64,000 bases of DNA from Rhineura floridana (lineage: Eukaryota > Chordata > Lepidosauria > Squamata > Rhineuridae). Shown here in pieces: positions 10,168-22,938 of this stretch. The notes under the pieces were generated by a model. The model was not told the DNA's origin. It made no database searches and saw nothing but the letters and a program-made list of their open reading frames with translations. Position 1 is the stretch's first letter. Each line of letters starts with the position of its first letter. Where the stretch lies: assembly GCF_030035675.1 (NCBI RefSeq), contig NC_084482.1, positions 182,308,373-182,372,372 of the forward strand, given 5' to 3'. The position numbers were made by a program, and so were the translations under genes.

Positions 10168-10568
10168 TAAGCAGCTCGACGTCGAAGGCCCTTCTCCGGG
10201 TTCCAACTCACAAGGAGGCCCGGAGAGCAATAACGAGATCTAAGGCCTTCTCAGTGGTGGCCCCCGAATTATGGAATGCCCTTCCTGACGAGATACGCCT
10301 GGCGCCTTCTTTGATATCTTTTCGGCGCCAGGTAAAGACCTACCTCTTTGCCCAGGCATTTTAGTCTTAGTTTTTAATTTTAATGTTATAGTTAATTAAT
10401 TGTAATTTTTATTAATTTTGTCTTAATCTGTTTTTAATGTGTTTTATACTTATATGTTGTACTCACATTCGCTGGTTTTAAATGTGTTTTTATCCTGTTG
10501 TACACCGCCCTGAGAGCCTGTTGCTATAGGGCGGTCTAAAAGTGCAACAAATAAATAAATAAATAAAA
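10168..10568 (+). mobile_element. L2 LINE, 3' end
   Basis: The first 200 bases encode the last part of the L2 reverse-transcriptase ORF (TRSKAFSVVAPELWNALPDE, then FRRQVKTYLFAQAF and a stop near 10364). A 3' UTR follows, ending CCGCCCTGAGAGCC...AGGGCGG and then an (AAAT)n tail. It is 5'-truncated, as most LINE copies are. The reading frame is open over the remaining part, so this copy is relatively young compared with the L2 at 17-18 kb. Confidence 0.88.
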
Positions 10569-10711
10569 TAGTTTGTTTAATCAGGTGTCACTGAACTGTA
10601 CTGATCATAAAATTATTTTGAAATTAATAGTAAGGAGACAAGTAGATTGTCTGCAGTTCAGTTAAACTGGAGTATTTTGTTCCACTGGCTTCAGTGTGCA
10701 ACCTCAATGAG

Positions 10712-10805
10712 ACTGAGGCTGCAATCCTATACAGGGAGGAGGTCCCATTGAACTCAGTGGGACTTACATGTGAATCTAACTATACATGAGTAGACACATA
10801 CTGGA
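10712..10805. repeat. Dispersed short repeat, TGCAATCCTA type
   Basis: GGCTGCAATCCTATAC, then CATTGAACTCAGTGGGACTT and ATGAGTAGACAC: same family as the copy at 8843. Confidence 0.6.
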
Positions 10806-10897
10806 TTATTCTGTAAGTAGCCTCAAATCCAGTTTCATTTCCATAAATCATAAAAAGTGGATGAGGAAAATGGATTTATACAACATTCACAAGGAAA

Positions 10898-11080
10898 CAT
10901 AGAATCATAGAATAGTAGAGTTGGAAGGGGCCTATAAGGCCATCGAATCCAACCCTCTGCTCAATGCAGGAATCCAAGTTACAGCATACCTGACAGATGG
11001 TTGTCCAGCTGCCTCTTGAATGCCTCCAGTGTTGGAGAGCCCACCACCTCCCTAGGTAATTGGTTCCATCTTGAACAATG
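10898..11080 (-). mobile_element. CR1 3' UTR fragment
   Basis: Starts CATAGAATCATAGAATAG (antisense of the CR1 ATTCTATG terminal repeat), then AGAGTTGGAAGGGGCCTATA and CCTCCAGTGTTGGAGAGCCC. Same subfamily as 1731 and 16478. Confidence 0.85.
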
Positions 11081-11099
11081 TATAGCAACAGATCCTTGC

Positions 11100-12840
11100 G
11101 ATTCTAGATTAAAACTTTTAAAATCTAGATTATGCTTTTATTTTACATGAATGCTCTAATAGAAACGCCAGTGAGCACAGGAGTACACAGCCACAGGACC
11201 AATACTTTCATGAAATTGGTTAAGAAGCAGTGCTTCTTTTTGTTAATGCAGCAATGGCAGTTTTCCAGCTGATTTTGCAAGCATCAGAACAAGCAAGTTA
11301 ACTAAATATTGCTGTGTCACTAGGTACAGGTAAGTGGCTCTGCTTGATTTAACTTTCAGTGTAGCTAACAGATATAACTTACCAGTTTGTTTTAAGATTG
11401 CAATACCCGCAGTACTTAAGATTATGGGCTCACTAAGTGGAAAATGCTTCTACAATAGATCATGGTTGCTTACTAATTAATAGGAGCATTCTCTTATCTT
11501 CCCTAAGTTTCTCAAAAACCTTCAATAGTTGAGTTGTAGTATGGTTGTGAATATGGGGAACATGAAACCGCAATACTTGGGGGAATGTTACAAATATCAC
11601 TGAACTTCGAATGGTACCATGGCACCATGCGTACTGTTACATAGGAACAGCCATGTGCACTTCTAAATAAGCATAACACAAAGTGAGTTATTACTAAAAT
11701 GGCACATCACTTTTTAAAAAAAAAATAAGGAGCATGCCATTGGTTAATGTGCACTAGGAGATGACAATGAGTAGATCTGGTTTTTCTCAGCAGGGCTGAT
11801 ATTAACAAAAGATAATCTACAGATCATGCATGCACATGTAACAAACACAGAATCCCTGCACGTCTGACCTTAGAACTTGTGCATAAGGCCACTTTAATCT
11901 CCTGCTTGCCTTGCAGTATCAAGAGTTCATAGTTTTATTGATTGAAGTTCAGTTCTGAGATAGAGACTATGAAATTATGGTTATGTGCATAGTGAGGAAA
12001 GTATTTGGGAGCCTTTACCACAGAGTGGAAGGAAACCAAAACAGCAAGCAGATAAGGATTCAGGGAGGTGGGAGAGAAGGAATAAGAGAACTGTGAGTGA
12101 CATGACATCATAGTCCCAGGGAGGAGAGAGAGAAAAAAAGTAGATGAGGTTTAAAATGTAGTTAGACTGGAAGGCAAAAAATACTGCCAATGCAAAAATC
12201 ACCACTAAAAACCTGTGTAACAGAAAGAAAATCAGCAAAGGCATAGGTGAACAGGTAAATGGTACAAAAATAAAGCCATGGATGGCAACTGTCTTCCCTC
12301 AAAGGGTCGTGACTGAGAAATCTAAAACAAATGCTGTTGGACTACCAGTGTTTTTTTTAAAAAAACAAAAAACAAAGAACAGTAAGGATAATTCATAATA
12401 AAAAACTTATTCAGATCTGCTTACACAAGATAAATAAAGCAACCTAGAAAAAACAGAAAACTAGGAGTAGGAACCACTGATAATTAAGATCATATAAATC
12501 TGAAAGCAGAGAGAATAAAGTGTTGATAAAAGTAAAGTAAAGAGTGCAAGTGAAAAATGGCAGCAGTGAAACAATAATTTCAAAATAGTCACAACAAACA
12601 ACTTAAAACTATGGTACACCAAGCATTTTTTACTTGTTTTCTGGATTACAGGATTAGTAGGCACCTTTTCCTGTTGGAGATGGGTATTGCACAGAGGGGC
12701 AGCTCTCTCCAGTCACCACCTGCCTAATCTCACCTGGTGAAGGATACCTGGACAAAAGCCTCTGATGCAGATTTTAACTTCCAGCAACTTCATAGTGACT
12801 GTCATAGTATAAAGTGTAGCTAAAGTATATGCTGTAGAGC
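11100..12840. other. Unassigned 1.7 kb, no gene seen
   Basis: AT-rich DNA. The two minus-strand ORFs at 11981-12244 and 12461-12664 are low-complexity hydrophobic translations without domain support. No repeat recognised. Confidence 0.4.
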
Positions 12841-12844
12841 CAGT

Positions 12845-13015
12845 GCAGTGTAGGAATATTGCATTTGGATGTGAAACCATTAGGTACCCTGGTCATTTGT
12901 GAAGCTCAGTGGGTGGCCTTGGAAAGTCATTTTATCTCAACCTAACCCACTTCACAGGGTTGTTGTGAGGATCAAATGCCACTGAGCTCTCTGGATGAAG
13001 AACAAATAATTTTGC
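12845..13015 (+). mobile_element. Old tRNA-derived SINE remnant
   Basis: Ends with the block CAACCTAACCCACTTCACAGGGTTGTTGTGAGGATCAAAT (given here only as the family hallmark at 12939-12977), which marks MIR/CORE-type SINEs with L2-like tails. The tRNA head is heavily decayed. Confidence 0.55.
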
Positions 13016-13048
13016 ATCCTGTTGTTCCATGGTATGAAAGTCCTTATA

Positions 13049-13140
13049 GTCTAATTCTATTAATATTCACTCTTAAGTAAGTCTGACTGTGTTGAACGGA
13101 GCTTACTCCTAGGTAAAGGGTACATAGGATTGTAGTCTTG
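13049..13140. repeat. Dispersed short repeat, TGCAATCCTA type
   Basis: TCTAATTCTATTAATATTC...CTTAAGTAAGTCTGACTG...GGAGCTTACTCCTAGGTAAA...ATAGGATTGTAG; a diverged copy of the family at 8843. Confidence 0.5.
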
Positions 13141-13564
13141 AAAACACGAAAAGGGCAATTCTTATGCTAAAGCATCATAACTGAATTACCTGAGCAGAAA
13201 ATATCATACGGATGTTTCAATATATCAGGAAGAGGGCTCATTTTATCTGTGCTGTAATTTAACATATGAGAGCTAAGACAGATCAATGGGGAGATGGGGG
13301 GACATGAAGAATGTTTCCACCATGTACCATTTCACACTGAAGAAGGGGATCAATACTTAATTTCCCTCATAATATATTTATTATTTATTATTATAATAAT
13401 TTATTGTCTGCCCTTTACCCTAGGGTCCCAGGATATATCTATTCCCCTCCAAAATTGACATGTCAAGAACAGACTAACCTAGAACCCCCTTTTTTGCATG
13501 TTAAATTGATATGTGTAGGGGCTATTTTATATGGAGGAGCATTCTCATTGTTAATATCCATAAA

Positions 13565-13890
13565 TCCAGGATCATGCAACTGAAGCTAAACGATGGGAGA
13601 TTCAGGACAGAAAAAAAGGATGTATGTCTTCACGTAGTGCATCATATGGAATTTGCTACCACATGATGTGGTGATGGCCACCAAGTTAGATGACTTTAAA
13701 AGGGAAGACTACAAGGCATGGCTACAAGTCAAGATGTCTATAAACTACTTCTGGGATCAGAGGCATGGTGCTCCTGAATACTAGTCACTGGGGAACACTA
13801 GCAGGATGGCCACTCTGGGGAAGAGGATGTTGAACTAGATTGGCCTTTGGTCTGATCCAGGAAGGCTCTTTTTTTTGTTCTCATATGTAA
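13565..13890 (+). mobile_element. CR1 LINE 3' end, plus strand
   Basis: A decayed frame keeps the CR1 C-terminal pattern (KLNDGRFRTEKK-like, WNLLPHDVVMATKLDDFKRE) and then the 3' UTR with GAACTAGATTGGCCTTTGGT. It corresponds to the same region as the minus-strand copy at 24748-25672. Stops and indels show it is old. Confidence 0.75.
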
Positions 13891-16475
13891 TTTACTATAT
13901 GAAATAATACAGCAACCTATGTACAGCATGGATCTTCTGTGCATCTAGTACTTTGCCACTTTGCTTGTGCATCATTTAAAACAGCGATGCAAAACTGGTG
14001 GCCCTGGATCTACATGCATCTAAAAATATGCATAAAGATAGGCAAAAAGCAAGCATCTCCAAGCTGAGGTTATCCAATGATTTAATTACAGATCAAAGTA
14101 TCTGTTTAAAGAGTTTGGTGGGAATTCTTTTTTGGGTAGGAGTAAAAGGTGAGGGATAACACAGTGGTATCATGCAATATCATAATAATGAAAAACCAAG
14201 TTTTTGACATGAAACACAGACCAGTCTTTCTAATGGTCACTTAGCTGTTTAAAAATCTAAAATATGCATCGTTTTCTTATTTCAGAAGAAGTACTCATAC
14301 TAGGAACAAACTGTGTACCAGGAACAAAAAATATGTGGCTTGATGTTGAATAGTGAAGCATTTCTTGCTGCAAAAACTGCACAGAATCCTTTCAGAAGCA
14401 ACTCCCTCAAGACATGTTTTAGCAATCAAGTGTTTTGACTGTAGCTCTTATCAGTGTTTCCAAAATGGAATTGCATAATTAAATTATTTAAAGTTGGCAC
14501 TGTAATCAGAGGCACGCATTTAATGAATATTCACGCTCACAGATCATTTGTTTAGGAATGAGGAGGAGCACTTGTCTAGCCTCTTATCATCTAAAGAGCT
14601 ATCCAGAAGATGGAGCCCCAGTTCTGTCTCTAACATAAATCAAGAATTTAATAATTGAATCTGTGTTTCTCAAATATTAGGAAACGGAAGTACAAGAAAT
14701 ATAAAGTGAAAAATTATGTTCCAAGGCAGCTGGAATAATAATCTGAGGCACTAACATTTTCCAGCGTTAAGTCTGGTTTGGGGCAATGTATCTTTAGTAT
14801 CTTGGCTCCATGTCGCTCAAGGCAAGGTCAGCTATTGCAACAAGAATGGCTACAGTTGTTATAATTCTATGCCATTTTCATAGACAAAGTTGCATAGCAC
14901 TTATGAAATTGATAATCTTGAAAATCGCCAATCCATTCAAATTTTGAAAACTAAGTAGGTGTGTGTGTGTATGTGAATTCTCTCTTCCGCCACTGGAGGA
15001 AGCATTGTGAATGTTGTAGTCCTTAACAGACTGCATAGCTCTTTGTATTTTAATTTAGGAAACAATTTAACATCCCTTTGCCCCAAATGAAATATTGTAG
15101 CATTAAACTGTAACAGCAAATAGGGATCTTTGTTACAGTGTTAACAACATGATTGCTGTTCAACAATTTGAACAAAACCTGTGGAACATCATTTGGATGA
15201 CCTATGCATACATGAAATGAATGCAAGAAAACAATCTTTTTAACTATTTTGGCTGAAAAGGAGGTTTCTAATTTTGATCCTGCTACAATTCTCCCTTGTC
15301 TGAGGTCTCTTCTATGTAGTTTAAGCAATTTGTCATCCGATTAGCCTGATGAAGCATGGCGAAGTTATTTGAACTGTAAATTTTCCGCCGGCAAAAAAAT
15401 GCAAACAGGAAGAGCTTTCTGTGCCTGCCAAAGCAATGATCCTTGGAATACAAATAAGAGAAAGCCATGCTGACAGCAGAAGCTATTTTTATATTCCATC
15501 ACTGGCTTGCAGGCATCATGCCTTTAACTGGACTATTCTCCAGTCCCAATAAGAGTGAATTTTTCATCTTAAGGAACAGTTCCTTAATCACAATGAAGGA
15601 AGATGTTATATGGATATGAGTGGTGATTGCTGGTTCACAATCAAGCTGGATGTTTACTGTTCAGGTCAACCTTGACTGAGAAGCTGGAGCAGGAAAAAAA
15701 TCCCAGCTAATACAGATTTTGGAGAATGCCATGGGGAGGGAGTATTCCTGCTGGTAACATTAAACAGTTTTAATGCCTTGTAGGAAGAACTAGTGGGAAG
15801 TCCTCACTTGCTCAAGCAAATCTGTGTAATTGATATCATGACACTGTCTAGATCCTCAGGGGTGGAAAGAAATCCCTGGTGAATCAAAATCAGAACTTCT
15901 CAATTAGGGCTTATTTCAATCTCTGAACAACGTTGAAGATGGGAGCATTTTGCCTAGTATTCTATATCTTCAGCAGCAATTGCACAAGCTCACTACTCAG
16001 CTGGTTCCACGGCTACATGTAGAACACAACAGGGACTTGCCTCTTAATCCTGTTTTATCCATATGGCTTCAGCTCTATAGAATTCATGGCTTTATCCTTA
16101 AGGGAACTGATCCAGGAATCAAAAAGCCTGAGTTTAGTTTTTCACATAGGCAACAACTTTTCTCTCAGTTGTGTGTCCATCTCTTTTATTTCATCAATTT
16201 AATCTGGCAGGCAGAGAAACACAGAATCTTATAGCAAATGTTGCAGTACCTCTCAAACTAGGCCCAGAGGTGGCAAGCCTCTGACAGGAACATGTCTATT
16301 AGTAAAGCAAAGTAATTTTTTAATAGGGAAGGAAGGATATCAGGTTCAACCAATAATTCTAGAAATAAGTCACAGTATCAAATATCTTTTTATGGCTGAA
16401 ATTTAATCAGTACTCATGTGCATCAATAAGAATTCAGTTGGGGAGGGAGACATACACTTTAAATTGTGGGGTCAT
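13890..16475. other. Unassigned 2.6 kb, no gene seen
   Basis: Mostly AT-rich single-copy-looking DNA. A short (GT)n tract lies near 14960. The minus-strand ORFs at 14937-15468 have no recognisable domain. Parts could be conserved non-coding DNA, but that cannot be judged without alignment. Confidence 0.4.
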
Positions 16476-16477
16476 AC

Positions 16478-16675
16478 AATCACAGAATAGTAGAGTTGGA
16501 AGGGGCCTATAAGGCCATCAAGTCCAACCCCCTGCTCAATGCAGGAATCCAGATCAAAGGATTCCCAACAGATGGCTATCCTGCTGCCTCTTGAATGCCT
16601 CTAGTGTCGGAGAGCCCACTACCTCTCTAGGGAATTGGTTCCATTGTCGTATGGCTCTAACAGTTAGGAACTGCA
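16478..16675 (-). mobile_element. CR1 3' UTR fragment
   Basis: CAATCACAGAATAGTAGAG, then AAGGGGCCTATAAGGCCATC and CTCTAGTGTCGGAGAGCCC. Third copy of the same CR1 3' piece in the window. Confidence 0.85.
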
Positions 16676-16984
16676 CTGACATCAATTCTGAAATTGGTTT
16701 TATCAGTTCTTCAAGTTAAATGGGAAAGCAGACAGAACACAACTGGGGGAGGAGCTACCCATAGAGCCATACCTGCATGAGTGATACCTGCTTATTGTGC
16801 ATTGATTAAATCAGTGCAAAAGGAATCCTGATGTGATCATGCCATCATGTCAAGATTCTTTTTTCTGCTGTTTTTATCACTGTGCATATTAATGCATGCT
16901 GTTCACACATGCCTTTCTTAAATATAGTTCAAGATAACTTACATAACTATTAGAGCAATACATTATTGGACAATGTGGCAAATA

Positions 16985-18150
16985 TCCCTTTTTTGGGCAA
17001 GGTGTTTAAGATAGTGGCGGTCCAACTTGAGGCATGATTGGAGGAGACTGAATATCTGGATCTGCTTCAGTATGACTTTAGGCCTGATTATGGCACTGAA
17101 ATGGCTGTGGTCGCCCTGGCTGATGACATTTGTCAAGAGAGAGATGGGGAGAGTGCAACCCTGCTCACAATATCTTGGTGGCTTTTGATACCATTGAGCA
17201 CAGTATCCTTCTGGAGTGGCTCAGGGAGGTGGTGGTTGGGAGCACTTCACTTCACTGACTCTGCTCACACCTCCAAGGGTGTTTCCAGAAAGTAGTTATG
17301 GGAGACTTCTGTTAGACACCATGGGAGCTTTTCTGTGGAGTCACACAGAGTTTCATCTTGTTCCCCATGCTATGCAACATCTATATGAAGCCACTGGGAG
17401 TGGTCATCAGGAGTTGTGGAGTGAAGTGTCACCCATATATGGATGACATTCAGCTCTATCTCTCTGTTCCACCTGAATCAGGAGAGGTAGCTGAGGTGCT
17501 AAACAGGTGTCTGGAGGCAGGGATGGGCTGGATGTGGGCCAACAAACTGCATCGGAATCCTGAAAAGACAGATGTTCCAGGTTCTCAACCCCAGAAGATA
17601 GGAAGATGGCCTATTCTGGATGGGGTGGCATTCCCCTGGAAGGAGCAGGTTCATAGCTTGTGGGTACTCCTGGATCCAACTTTGTCACTGGAGGCTTTGG
17701 TGGCTAGGAGTGCCCATTTCCAGCTCCAGCTTGTTTGCCAGCTATGGCCCCTTTTAGACAGAGATGACTTGGCAACAGTACTCCATGCTCTGGTAACTTC
17801 CAGCTCGAATTATTGTAATGCACCCTATGTGGGGCTTCCCTTGAAGACAACTTGGAAACTTCACCTGTTCCAAAATACAGCGGCCAGTTTACTGGCTGGG
17901 ATTCCTTTTAGAACTCTCATAACTCCTGTTTTAAAACAGTTGCATTGGTTGCCAATTTGTTTCTGGGCCAGTTCAAGGTGCTCATGTTACTGTGGAAAGC
18001 CCTAAACAACTTAGGCCCCAAATATCTGAAAGACCACCTCCTTCCCTAAGTTCATACTATATTTTAAATTTATGTAACCTGCCTTGGGACCTACTGGTGA
18101 AGCATTGGGCAATAGATCTATAACATCAACAGCAGCAACAACAAATTATT
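16985..18150 (+). mobile_element. L2 LINE, decayed RT to 3' end
   Basis: Starts in the RT finger region (QYDFRPDYGTEMAVVALADD) and continues through the palm with YMDD at the catalytic position (HPYMDDIQLYLSV, about 17430). The thumb region follows (LVCQLWPLLDRDDLATVLHA, then LKQLHWLPI near 17935). Bases 18061-18150 are the 3' UTR, ending in CAGCAGCAACAACAAATTATTATT. At least two frame changes split it into three ORFs, and one of the palm blocks is lost, so it is dead. Confidence 0.88.
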
Positions 18151-18566
18151 ATTATTATTTTACAAAACCTAAGCAGCATAAACAGTGCAATAAAACAATT
18201 ATGTGAGAACAGCAACAACATACAAACAGGAAGTGCCAGCTCATCTCAGGAGTACAGAAAAGGACCTTGGTCCAAAACAGGTTTACTTGTAATTTTTTCC
18301 TACAAGGATATTGTCTTTGTACATCACTTCTGGGGTGCAGTGCATCAGCTTTCTGGTTTTGTGCAAAATGCAAGTGGTGACCCCCTCCCCAAAAAAATTC
18401 ACATATGGGTGTGATGATCATTATCACCCCATTGTCATGGATGGATCACTCACTGGTAAAGGTTGGACTAGCTGTGACCCACCCCCTCCTGCAGGGGTGG
18501 TGACCAGTTAGGTTGGTCTACCCCTGAAGATGGATGGAATCTGATGGATTCCTGAATGTTCTGGAG

Positions 18567-19133
18567 CAGGGGTGACTAACCTTTTTTGGCTCCATGGTCT
18601 AGATCCTAATCAGGATTTGCCTTGCAAGCCCTCCCCCCCTTTAAATCCCCAATCAGAAAGAATTAAAAGGATAACATGGGGAGACTCGGAAAACACTTTT
18701 GCAGATCTCCCCCAATCCACCTTTAAGTTCTCAACTGAGGAAACTTAGATTTTTATGACAGCCCCTGCCCTCCTGTTTGAGAAAATGGGAGCACAGGAGC
18801 TGTCTTAAACCCTTTGCAAAAGCCTCTTTGAAGTAGATAGTGTGTGTGCACATGCACAAGGTGATTCTAAGGATGTTTTTATGCAGGGCTCTGATCACCA
18901 CGCAGTTGATGAGCAAATATTAAATCCTGTTCCCTTGACTGTGCAACATTTTTCCCTGCTGGGAACAAGATTGTGCAGCCAAGGCAGGATCAAACCCTGT
19001 CCTCCTGCCCATCAGCGAGTGACATCAGCAAGTGGGCAGGTTGACATGGTTTGTAGAAAATGGTCTTGGGGACCAAATGGGACCCCCTGAAGGGCCTTAA
19101 TTGGCCTGGAAGCCAAAGGTTCCCCACCCCCTG
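18567..19133. mobile_element. Probable hAT-like non-autonomous element, 567 bp
   Basis: Left end CAGGGGTGACTAACCTTTTT and right end AAGGTTCCCCACCCCCTG are inverted. Flanking 8-mers (TTCTGGAG / CTCTGAAA) agree at only 5 of 8, so the insertion is old or the boundary is a base or two off. Interior is non-coding and GC-moderate. Confidence 0.6.
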
Positions 19134-19139
19134 CTCTGA

Positions 19140-20740
19140 AAGATTTCCCAGGTGGTGCTCCTGCTGAGGCCCTAGTTTTGTTGTAGAATGGTGAGGCACA
19201 GAGGACTAACTACTCTCTCCGGCCACAGGTAATCCAGGAGGCTCCATGGCTTCTGGGACTACTGAGCAAGTCTTCTGAGAATTCCAGGAGACTTTAAACC
19301 AGACATTCACATCTCCAGGGTGTTAATGTTTCTCTGAAGAATCCTCTCATGCCTGTTCCTTGGATTTCAGCTTTCTTTCTGGATCCCAGGGGTTCCCTGT
19401 TTAGCTTATGGATCTAACATTTCCAGCACCCTTCTCATGACTTCCAGAGAGTTAGCTAGTATAGAAGCATATGCCTTCTCATGAATGTGAGGCAAGAGCC
19501 CTTTAGGTTTAAACATTATCTTAGTTGCACATAAATGACTTTGCTATATGACTAAGAGAAAAATGACCCTGCCAGAGTACCAATTCCCAGGGGGGAGGAG
19601 GGGGAGGAAGAGAAAATAACCAGAATATGATTGTATAATTTAAATTTCAGCACACTGCTTAGATCAGTTTATAAATTGTGAGATAAATAAAATAAATAAA
19701 TGTTATTCTAGCTGTGGAGAAATCACTTGTAGGACCCAAAGTTCATTTGCTCCATGTGAATTCCAGGGGTATGTGATACGACAGAAATGTACAGCAGAGG
19801 ATGAAGTTAAGTCCTCCTTTTCCTGAGAAAATCAACTAAGCCATGGGCAAGCAGCTATTCACCAAGTAAGCTGCAATTCTAACCCTCCCCACCCCTATCC
19901 CGGTGGGGCTTTACCACTGCTGCACATGATGGCTAGAGTGGAAGGTGAGGGGGCAGGCAGATCACTGTGCCAGCTGGAGGTGGTACATCAATCAGGGCTG
20001 AATGCCATCATGCAACAGACCTGGCTCCACCCTGGAACTTTCCACAGGCTGCTAGCAGGCATCCCGCCAGTGGCACTTCTACCTGCCTGCATGTTTGGTG
20101 GGTGGACTGGGGAGTTCTCTACCAGTGGAGGGAGCAGTCAGTAGCTGATGCAAAGGAGTGAGTGCGTAGATTGCATTGCCAGCTAGCAAAATTCACTTTC
20201 ATATACACAGAGGATGCCCATCCCTACATGCCGTTGAGACTTTGTTGGGTTCAAAAACAAGGCACTTTCCAAAGTACGAACAGCAAACCTCTTTTTCAAA
20301 ATGTACTTTGCCTGGTCTGAAGGGAATGTTTGTGCTGGAAGGCAGGGGCTCTCATCCAAACTATTAGCAGCAACTTTCCCCCTTTATAACAAGGATTTTA
20401 TCCTGCAGGAGAAGAGAGGGAAAGAGGCAGAGTCAATGTCACAGATAATATTCAAGTCCAAACCTGATTTTCATGTTCTACTTACGTGGCTGGATCAGAG
20501 GTCTTGATGGAGAATGTGGAAAAAGTAACAGTGAGCAAGTGAAAGCAAAAAAGACAGCTGTATATAATTTCCTGGCCTCAGACATGGCAGTTGCATCTCC
20601 ACATATACAATCACTGTACCACCTTTTTGGATTGATAGGCTACCTGGATCACCAGTCTTCTTTCTTACGTGCAGAAGCTCCCTGTGAGAGAACCCCACAT
20701 TGAAAATTTCCAGGGACCTAATCAATGAGCAGGGTTCCCT
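19140..20740. other. Unassigned 1.6 kb, no gene seen
   Basis: Several 60-100 codon ORFs overlap in both strands without a shared domain. No recognisable repeat boundary. A short AAAT run near 19683 may be the tail of an old LINE. Confidence 0.4.
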
Positions 20741-20744
20741 GATA

Positions 20745-21115
20745 GTGGAGGGATGGGAACCTTTTTCAATCCAGTGGCTGCATTCCCTCATGGGGAACTT
20801 TCCAAGCAGAAGTGGGTTCCCCAGTGGGGCAGAACCACAAGGCTAGCTTCCTGGCAGGTATGTCACTGTGACTTACTGGGAGGGAGTCAAGTTGGCAGGA
20901 GGGTAGGTACGATGTGGAAACACCAGCAGAGCCAATCTGGTGTCCACACTGATGCACATGCACTGTCCAACTTCCCCATTGCTATACCTCTCTACCTTCC
21001 CGTCTCCTGCTGGGAAGCTAATATTGTAGCTCTTCCCCACCAGGTGAGATGCTTCTGCTTCTGAGAGACAGATAATGGTGATGGGTGGGGCCAGAGGCAA
21101 AAGTGGGTTGATTAT
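20745..21115. repeat. Possible hAT-like repeat with GGGATGGGAACCTTTTT end
   Basis: The start (GGAGGGATGGGAACCTTTTTC) and the end (GGGTGGGGCCAGAGGCAAAA) look like a known style of amniote hAT-derived repeat, but I cannot define both termini. Confidence 0.4.
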
Positions 21116-21129
21116 TGGCTTGTGGTAGT

Positions 21130-21910
21130 GCAGAGGAGAGCTTTTTCACTAGTGGCACCAGTTTATGGAATGCACTCCCTGCTGAAATGTGAGAGGGGGC
21201 CCATCTGCATCAGCATTCTGCTGGCTTTTGAAGATACACAAGAGAATAGGCCTTCTTTTGATCTTTAGACCCAAGCTTCCTGTTGCTGTGTTGTTTTAAT
21301 GGGATTGTTTTTATTGTTTTATTTATTAGATTTCTTACCCACCCTTCACCTGGAAGTCCTAGGGTGGGTTACAACAATTTAAAAATACAATATTAAAATC
21401 AGTTGAAACAAATTGTAGGCAAGAGAGAAAGGTGGGTCCTGAAAACATCTACCTCAGGTGTCAAAGGCCAGGGTACAGGAGTGTGTCTTCATCACACCAT
21501 GGAAACTACATAATGAAGGTGATGGACACACCTCTGTGGGGAGGGCTAAGGAGTTGCTACGGAGAATGTCTTCTCCTGTGCCGTCGCCCCCTGAACTTTT
21601 GAGGATGGTAAAACCAAGAGGGCTCCCTCTCCAAATCTTAGCATCCAAGAGGGTCTGTAGGAAAGAAGGTGGTCTGCATTTCAATTATGGACATTTATAC
21701 TTTAATTAATGTTTTGATGGGATGGTTTTATTGTGTATTTTAATAGTTCATTTTAATTATAGATATTTATATTTCAATGCTTGTATAATTGGTTTTTATT
21801 TTGACATTAAGCAGTATATAAATAAAGAAATAACTATGATGTTTTTTTTTAAAAATTGTAAGCTGCCTTGAGAGCATTTATAGTGAAAGGTGGGGTTATA
21901 AATCCTACCT
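21130..21910. repeat. LINE 3'-end remnants
   Basis: Plus strand 21130-21280 keeps an L2/CR1-like terminal coding pattern (AFSLVAPVYGMHSL). Bases 21305-21400 look like an antisense L2-type tail (CCCACCCTTCACCTGGAAGT, then GGGTTACAACAATTTAAAAA). Bases 21695-21850 look like another A/T-rich LINE tail ending ATAAATAAAG. The pieces cannot be joined into one copy with confidence. Confidence 0.45.
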
Positions 21911-22930
21911 GTCAATCAATCAAGTACTAAGGATCTGCTAACAATGAAGGATTAACTAATTAGCTTTAAGTGTTCCTACGTATAAACTTTTCATTTAGAT
22001 GTGCCTCGCTGGATCAGACCAAAGTCCACCTTTAGAGGAATCCCAACAACCAGCAGGCACTAACTAGGTCAGGAAGAGAAACCAGTGGCCCTCTCAGTGT
22101 TGTTAGACCAGTTCCCATCTGCCCCAATAATTCCAGGCAATGCTCAGGGACAATGGGAGATCTACTCCAACAACATCTGGAGGGCCACAGGCTCCTCATC
22201 CCTGCAGTAGGTGATCCGTTGGAAATTGGCCCATAGCCCACCAGTCACTCCCAGAGCAAGTTTACCTGACAGAAGAAGCATTCCAAGGATGGCTGAGAGC
22301 TGCCATTTTAATTTTCCACAATTCCCCAGAGTGTCTGGCATCATGTCACTCCAGGACATTGTGGGAAATTCAAACAAAGGCTCACAGATTCAGTTGTCTG
22401 ATGAGGAGGACCCTGGAGCAGGTGTCAGCACTGGTGGGTCCTGCTGGGGCATGGCAGCTGCCTAGGGTGCCAGGTGTTGACATCAGGCCTGACGTGGGCA
22501 CTGTGGGTTGCCTTCTGCTCACCCCTCGAAGAAGTTGCAGATTTTAGAAATATTTATCTTTTTATTTTTGTCCATTTTTTATTATCCCCTCCCGAGCAAT
22601 ATCATTCCTCCCACTCCAAAATCATGTTGAAGAAGCAATCAGCAGGGTGCCAGCTGATCACATTTCAGATGGGTTGCTACATTTGCTTGGATTAGCAAGA
22701 GTCTATTTTTAGGCAGAATTTTCCTTACAGGTACATAACAAATGGTACACAAGGGAACAGCTAATTAACTGATTCTATCTATTAAGAGAGTTGTCTCAAA
22801 AGGTCAAACTATTCTGAGGTCCATGCCAGCATAAACAGCTGTCAACATTTTGATCATGCTGTTACTAATCATACAGAGTGTTTACAATGGTTTGGTCTCA
22901 ATCAAGGTGATTAGTTCTCACACTTTTATG
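21911..22930. other. Unassigned stretch with short repeat scraps
   Basis: Bases 21998-22030 resemble a CR1 3' scrap (GCTGGATCAGACCAAAGTCCA), and 22160-22200 resemble an arm of the palindromic MITE (CAACATCTGGAGGGCCACAGG). Otherwise nothing recognised. Confidence 0.4.
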
Positions 22931-22938
22931 ATAAAATG